Source: Kribbella sp. CA-293567
Lineage (GTDB): Bacteria; Actinomycetota; Actinomycetes; Propionibacteriales; Kribbellaceae
Assembly (NCBI RefSeq): GCF_027627575.1
Contig: NZ_CP114065.1
Span: 1,426,001-1,490,000, forward strand
DNA: 64,000 nucleotides
Reading direction: 5' to 3'
Shown one piece after another: positions 62,505 through 64,000 of the stretch. The position numbers and the translations under genes are program-made. The stretch's first letter is position 1. Each line of letters starts with the position of its first letter. The notes beneath the pieces are model-generated. The model searched no databases and was not told the DNA's origin. It worked only from the letters and a program-made list of their open reading frames with translations.

Positions 62505-63266
62505 TCAGTGCTGGGCGCGGTACTTCACGGTGCGGCCGTTCAGGGGCTGCAGGGTGCGGCTGTCGCCGTCCGGGAAGCGGGTCTGGAAGTGTGCCAGCGA
62601 GGCGGGGAGGATCTGGCGGATGTGGTTGAGGACGAACCACGAGACCGGCTCGGTGAACGGCGTGGTGGTCAGCGAGCCCTGGTAGCGGTAGCTCGACAGG
62701 TCCCGCGGCAGCGCGCTCGCCAGGTTGGCGCGCGAGATGTGGACATCCTCGTCGCACTCCTCCGGCACCGTCGCGAGCACCCTGTCCTGCAGCGTTCTGC
62801 CGAAGCCGCCGGTGGTGATGAACAGTGCGATGACCAGCTTCTCCCCGGCCGGGCCGCTGTGCACGAAGTGCTGCTCCAGCGGGAACTGGTGGCCGTTCAG
62901 CCGGTGCTCCGAGCGGGTGTGGAAGTGGAAGTTGACCAGGTCGTACCGCACCCCGCCCACCGTCACCCAAGCAGCTCCGGCCGGAATTTCGGCCAGCACC
63001 GTCTCCTCGGCGGTCCGCGTCTCACAGCCGCCGCTCTGACCGCCGTCCTTGCTCTCGTAGTGCACCGCCAGGTCGAGCGCGTGCGGGTAGTGGACGTGCA
63101 GCGCCGGCAGCGCCGGGCTGCTGACGGCGTGCAGCGTGCGGATGTCGATCGGACTCTGCTGCGGGAGCTGCGCCGAAGCGCTGGACAGCAACCCCGGTGA
63201 CGCCAGGGCGGCAGCAGTCGCCGGTACTCCGAACAGAACGGCACGACGGGACACAGACAGGGACAC
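62505..63266 (-). CDS. Exported alpha-carbonic anhydrase
   Basis: 253 residues from the GTG at 63266, with GGAG at the right distance; an earlier frame start exists at 63317. The N-terminus SVSRRAVLFGVPATAAALASPG has a twin arginine and Ala-rich core, like a Tat signal. The mature part has zinc histidines in FHFHTRSEH and EQHFVH. An insertion with two cysteines (GGCETRT and EECDED region) is absent from the shorter copy. Expected to act outside the membrane. Confidence 0.88.
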   Translation of the reverse strand: MSLSVSRRAVLFGVPATAAALASPGLLSSASAQLPQQSPIDIRTLHAVSSPALPALHVHYPHALDLAVHYESKDGGQSGGCETRTAEETVLAEIPAGAAWVTVGGVRYDLVNFHFHTRSEHRLNGHQFPLEQHFVHSGPAGEKLVIALFITTGGFGRTLQDRVLATVPEECDEDVHISRANLASALPRDLSSYRYQGSLTTTPFTEPVSWFVLNHIRQILPASLAHFQTRFPDGDSRTLQPLNGRTVKYRAQH

Positions 63267-63424
63267 GAAGAACTCCGTACTCGGGCGCGAAGATGGTCGG
63301 GCGGGTGCCTCAGACACCCGCCCGAGACGGTACGCCGGTCACCTCGGCAAACTGCGCGCAGCCTCCGCGTCCGGCGCATCGGCGTCACCGGAGACCGGTC
63401 GGGCCGCCTGGGCCATGGTGTCGG

Positions 63425-64000
63425 CTACTTCTCCACCGGGCGGGCGGTTGCGATCCGGTGCAGGGCGTAGGTTCGCGGCTGGTCCGCGTCCTCGTCGTAC
63501 GCCGTGAGCCAGCCGTCGGCCACCCGGACCGGCTCCACGATGCGCTCCGCCGGGGTGCCGTTGTGGTCGACGTAGGAGATCCACGTCCGGGTGTGCGCCT
63601 CGGCCGCCTCGCTGAGCACGCTGATGGTTTCGGCGGGCGCGATGGTGTCGCCGGAGGTGTGCTCGGCCGGTCGCTCGGCGGCGACCCGGTCGCCCGAACG
63701 GACCTTTTCGATGACCGCCTTGACCTGGTCCTCGGTCAGCTCCATCGCGTTGTCGGCGAAGTCCCGGCTGGTACGCCGCCGCGGTGGCTCGCCACGGCGG
63801 TTGCCTGCGGTGGTGACGTGGACGACGCCGTCGAAGCTCTCGCCGAGCGGCGCGAGCCCGGCGTCGCGCAGCCGCGCCAGCACCAGGTCGGGCGGTGACG
63901 GCGACACGACCACGGTCGGCGCGAGCCGGCGGAACCGGATGCCGGGCAGGTTGGAGCTCAGCAGGCCGGTGAGCACGTTCTCGTCGTCACAGCGCAGGTA
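63425..64000 (-). CDS. Helicase-associated protein (XPB partner), C-terminal part
   Basis: The last 191 codons are present; the gene continues past the right edge. SLPGIRFRRLAPTVVVSPSPPDLVLARLRDAGLAP and the C-terminal WYL-like section (ISYVDHNGTPAERIVEPVRV, YALHRIATARPV) match the helicase-associated protein encoded next to XPB in mycobacteria (Rv0862c type). It probably works with the XPB at 59771, from which it is separated by carbonic anhydrase genes. Confidence 0.82.
   Translation of the reverse strand, partial: YLRCDDENVLTGLLSSNLPGIRFRRLAPTVVVSPSPPDLVLARLRDAGLAPLGESFDGVVHVTTAGNRRGEPPRRRTSRDFADNAMELTEDQVKAVIEKVRSGDRVAAERPAEHTSGDTIAPAETISVLSEAAEAHTRTWISYVDHNGTPAERIVEPVRVADGWLTAYDEDADQPRTYALHRIATARPVEK

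Overview
The window is chromosomal DNA from a high-GC actinobacterium. Support comes from the roughly 70% GC coding sequence, many GTG starts, long chains of ATGA-overlapping genes, a stand-alone groEL under CIRCE control, a PknG/GlnX/GlnH signalling locus, an XPB helicase with its usual partner, class II HelD and an ECF41-type sigma factor. The gene complement suits a Nocardioidaceae/Kribbellaceae-type organism; that placement is inference. I saw no tRNA, rRNA, CRISPR array, insertion sequence or prophage.

Layout. 1-9.4 kb is housekeeping and envelope: the 5' end of a probable methionine aminopeptidase, a CapA-like lipoprotein, a heterodimeric ABC exporter whose two nucleotide sites are degraded in complementary ways, a DUF418 membrane protein, a glycerophosphodiesterase, an M48 protease and a PspC protein. 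9.4-12.2 kb holds groEL with two CIRCE operators and a strong terminator, followed by a non-coding array of about 101-bp tandem repeats with diverged inverted relatives. 12.2-15.4 kb has a DinB-fold protein, a GNAT acetyltransferase behind a possible leader peptide, and a Fic enzyme with a four-half-site operator at its promoter.

15.4-27.7 kb is one ten-gene minus-strand operon: TelA, an XpaC-like helical protein, a CbbX-type AAA ATPase, GlnX, GlnH, a coiled-coil protein, PknG, PP2C phosphatase, VWA protein and FHA protein. It appears to join an extracellular amino-acid sensor, a kinase/phosphatase pair, a phosphothreonine reader and a Ter-like VWA/TelA/AAA module in one pathway.

28.1-33.1 kb is a lower-GC two-gene unit that looks like phage defence: a DUF4011/SF1 helicase with a C-terminal restriction-like nuclease (frameshifted in this sequence inside the nuclease domain), coupled to an AbiJ/HEPN-like protein. 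It sits next to folA-thyA, and most of thyA has an unusually low GC content.

34.8-44 kb contains a PTH2 hydrolase, an ArsR-SRPBCC-reductase operon with the remnant of a second reductase, a leaderless HTH/Clp-N pair behind a long dyad operator, a LacI regulator divergent from cutC, and a diverged EF-Tu paralogue. 44-50.7 kb has a class A beta-lactamase and two large paralogues with an unusual HD domain, membrane core and beta-propeller; one keeps the HD residues and the other has lost them. 50.8-64 kb carries an ArsR/MFS pair, two secreted TPM-like membrane proteins with a shared cysteine tail, ECF41 sigma factor beside helD, a PAP2-family protein, DUF1360, XPB, two alpha-carbonic anhydrases (one with a signal peptide, one without) and the end of the XPB partner gene.
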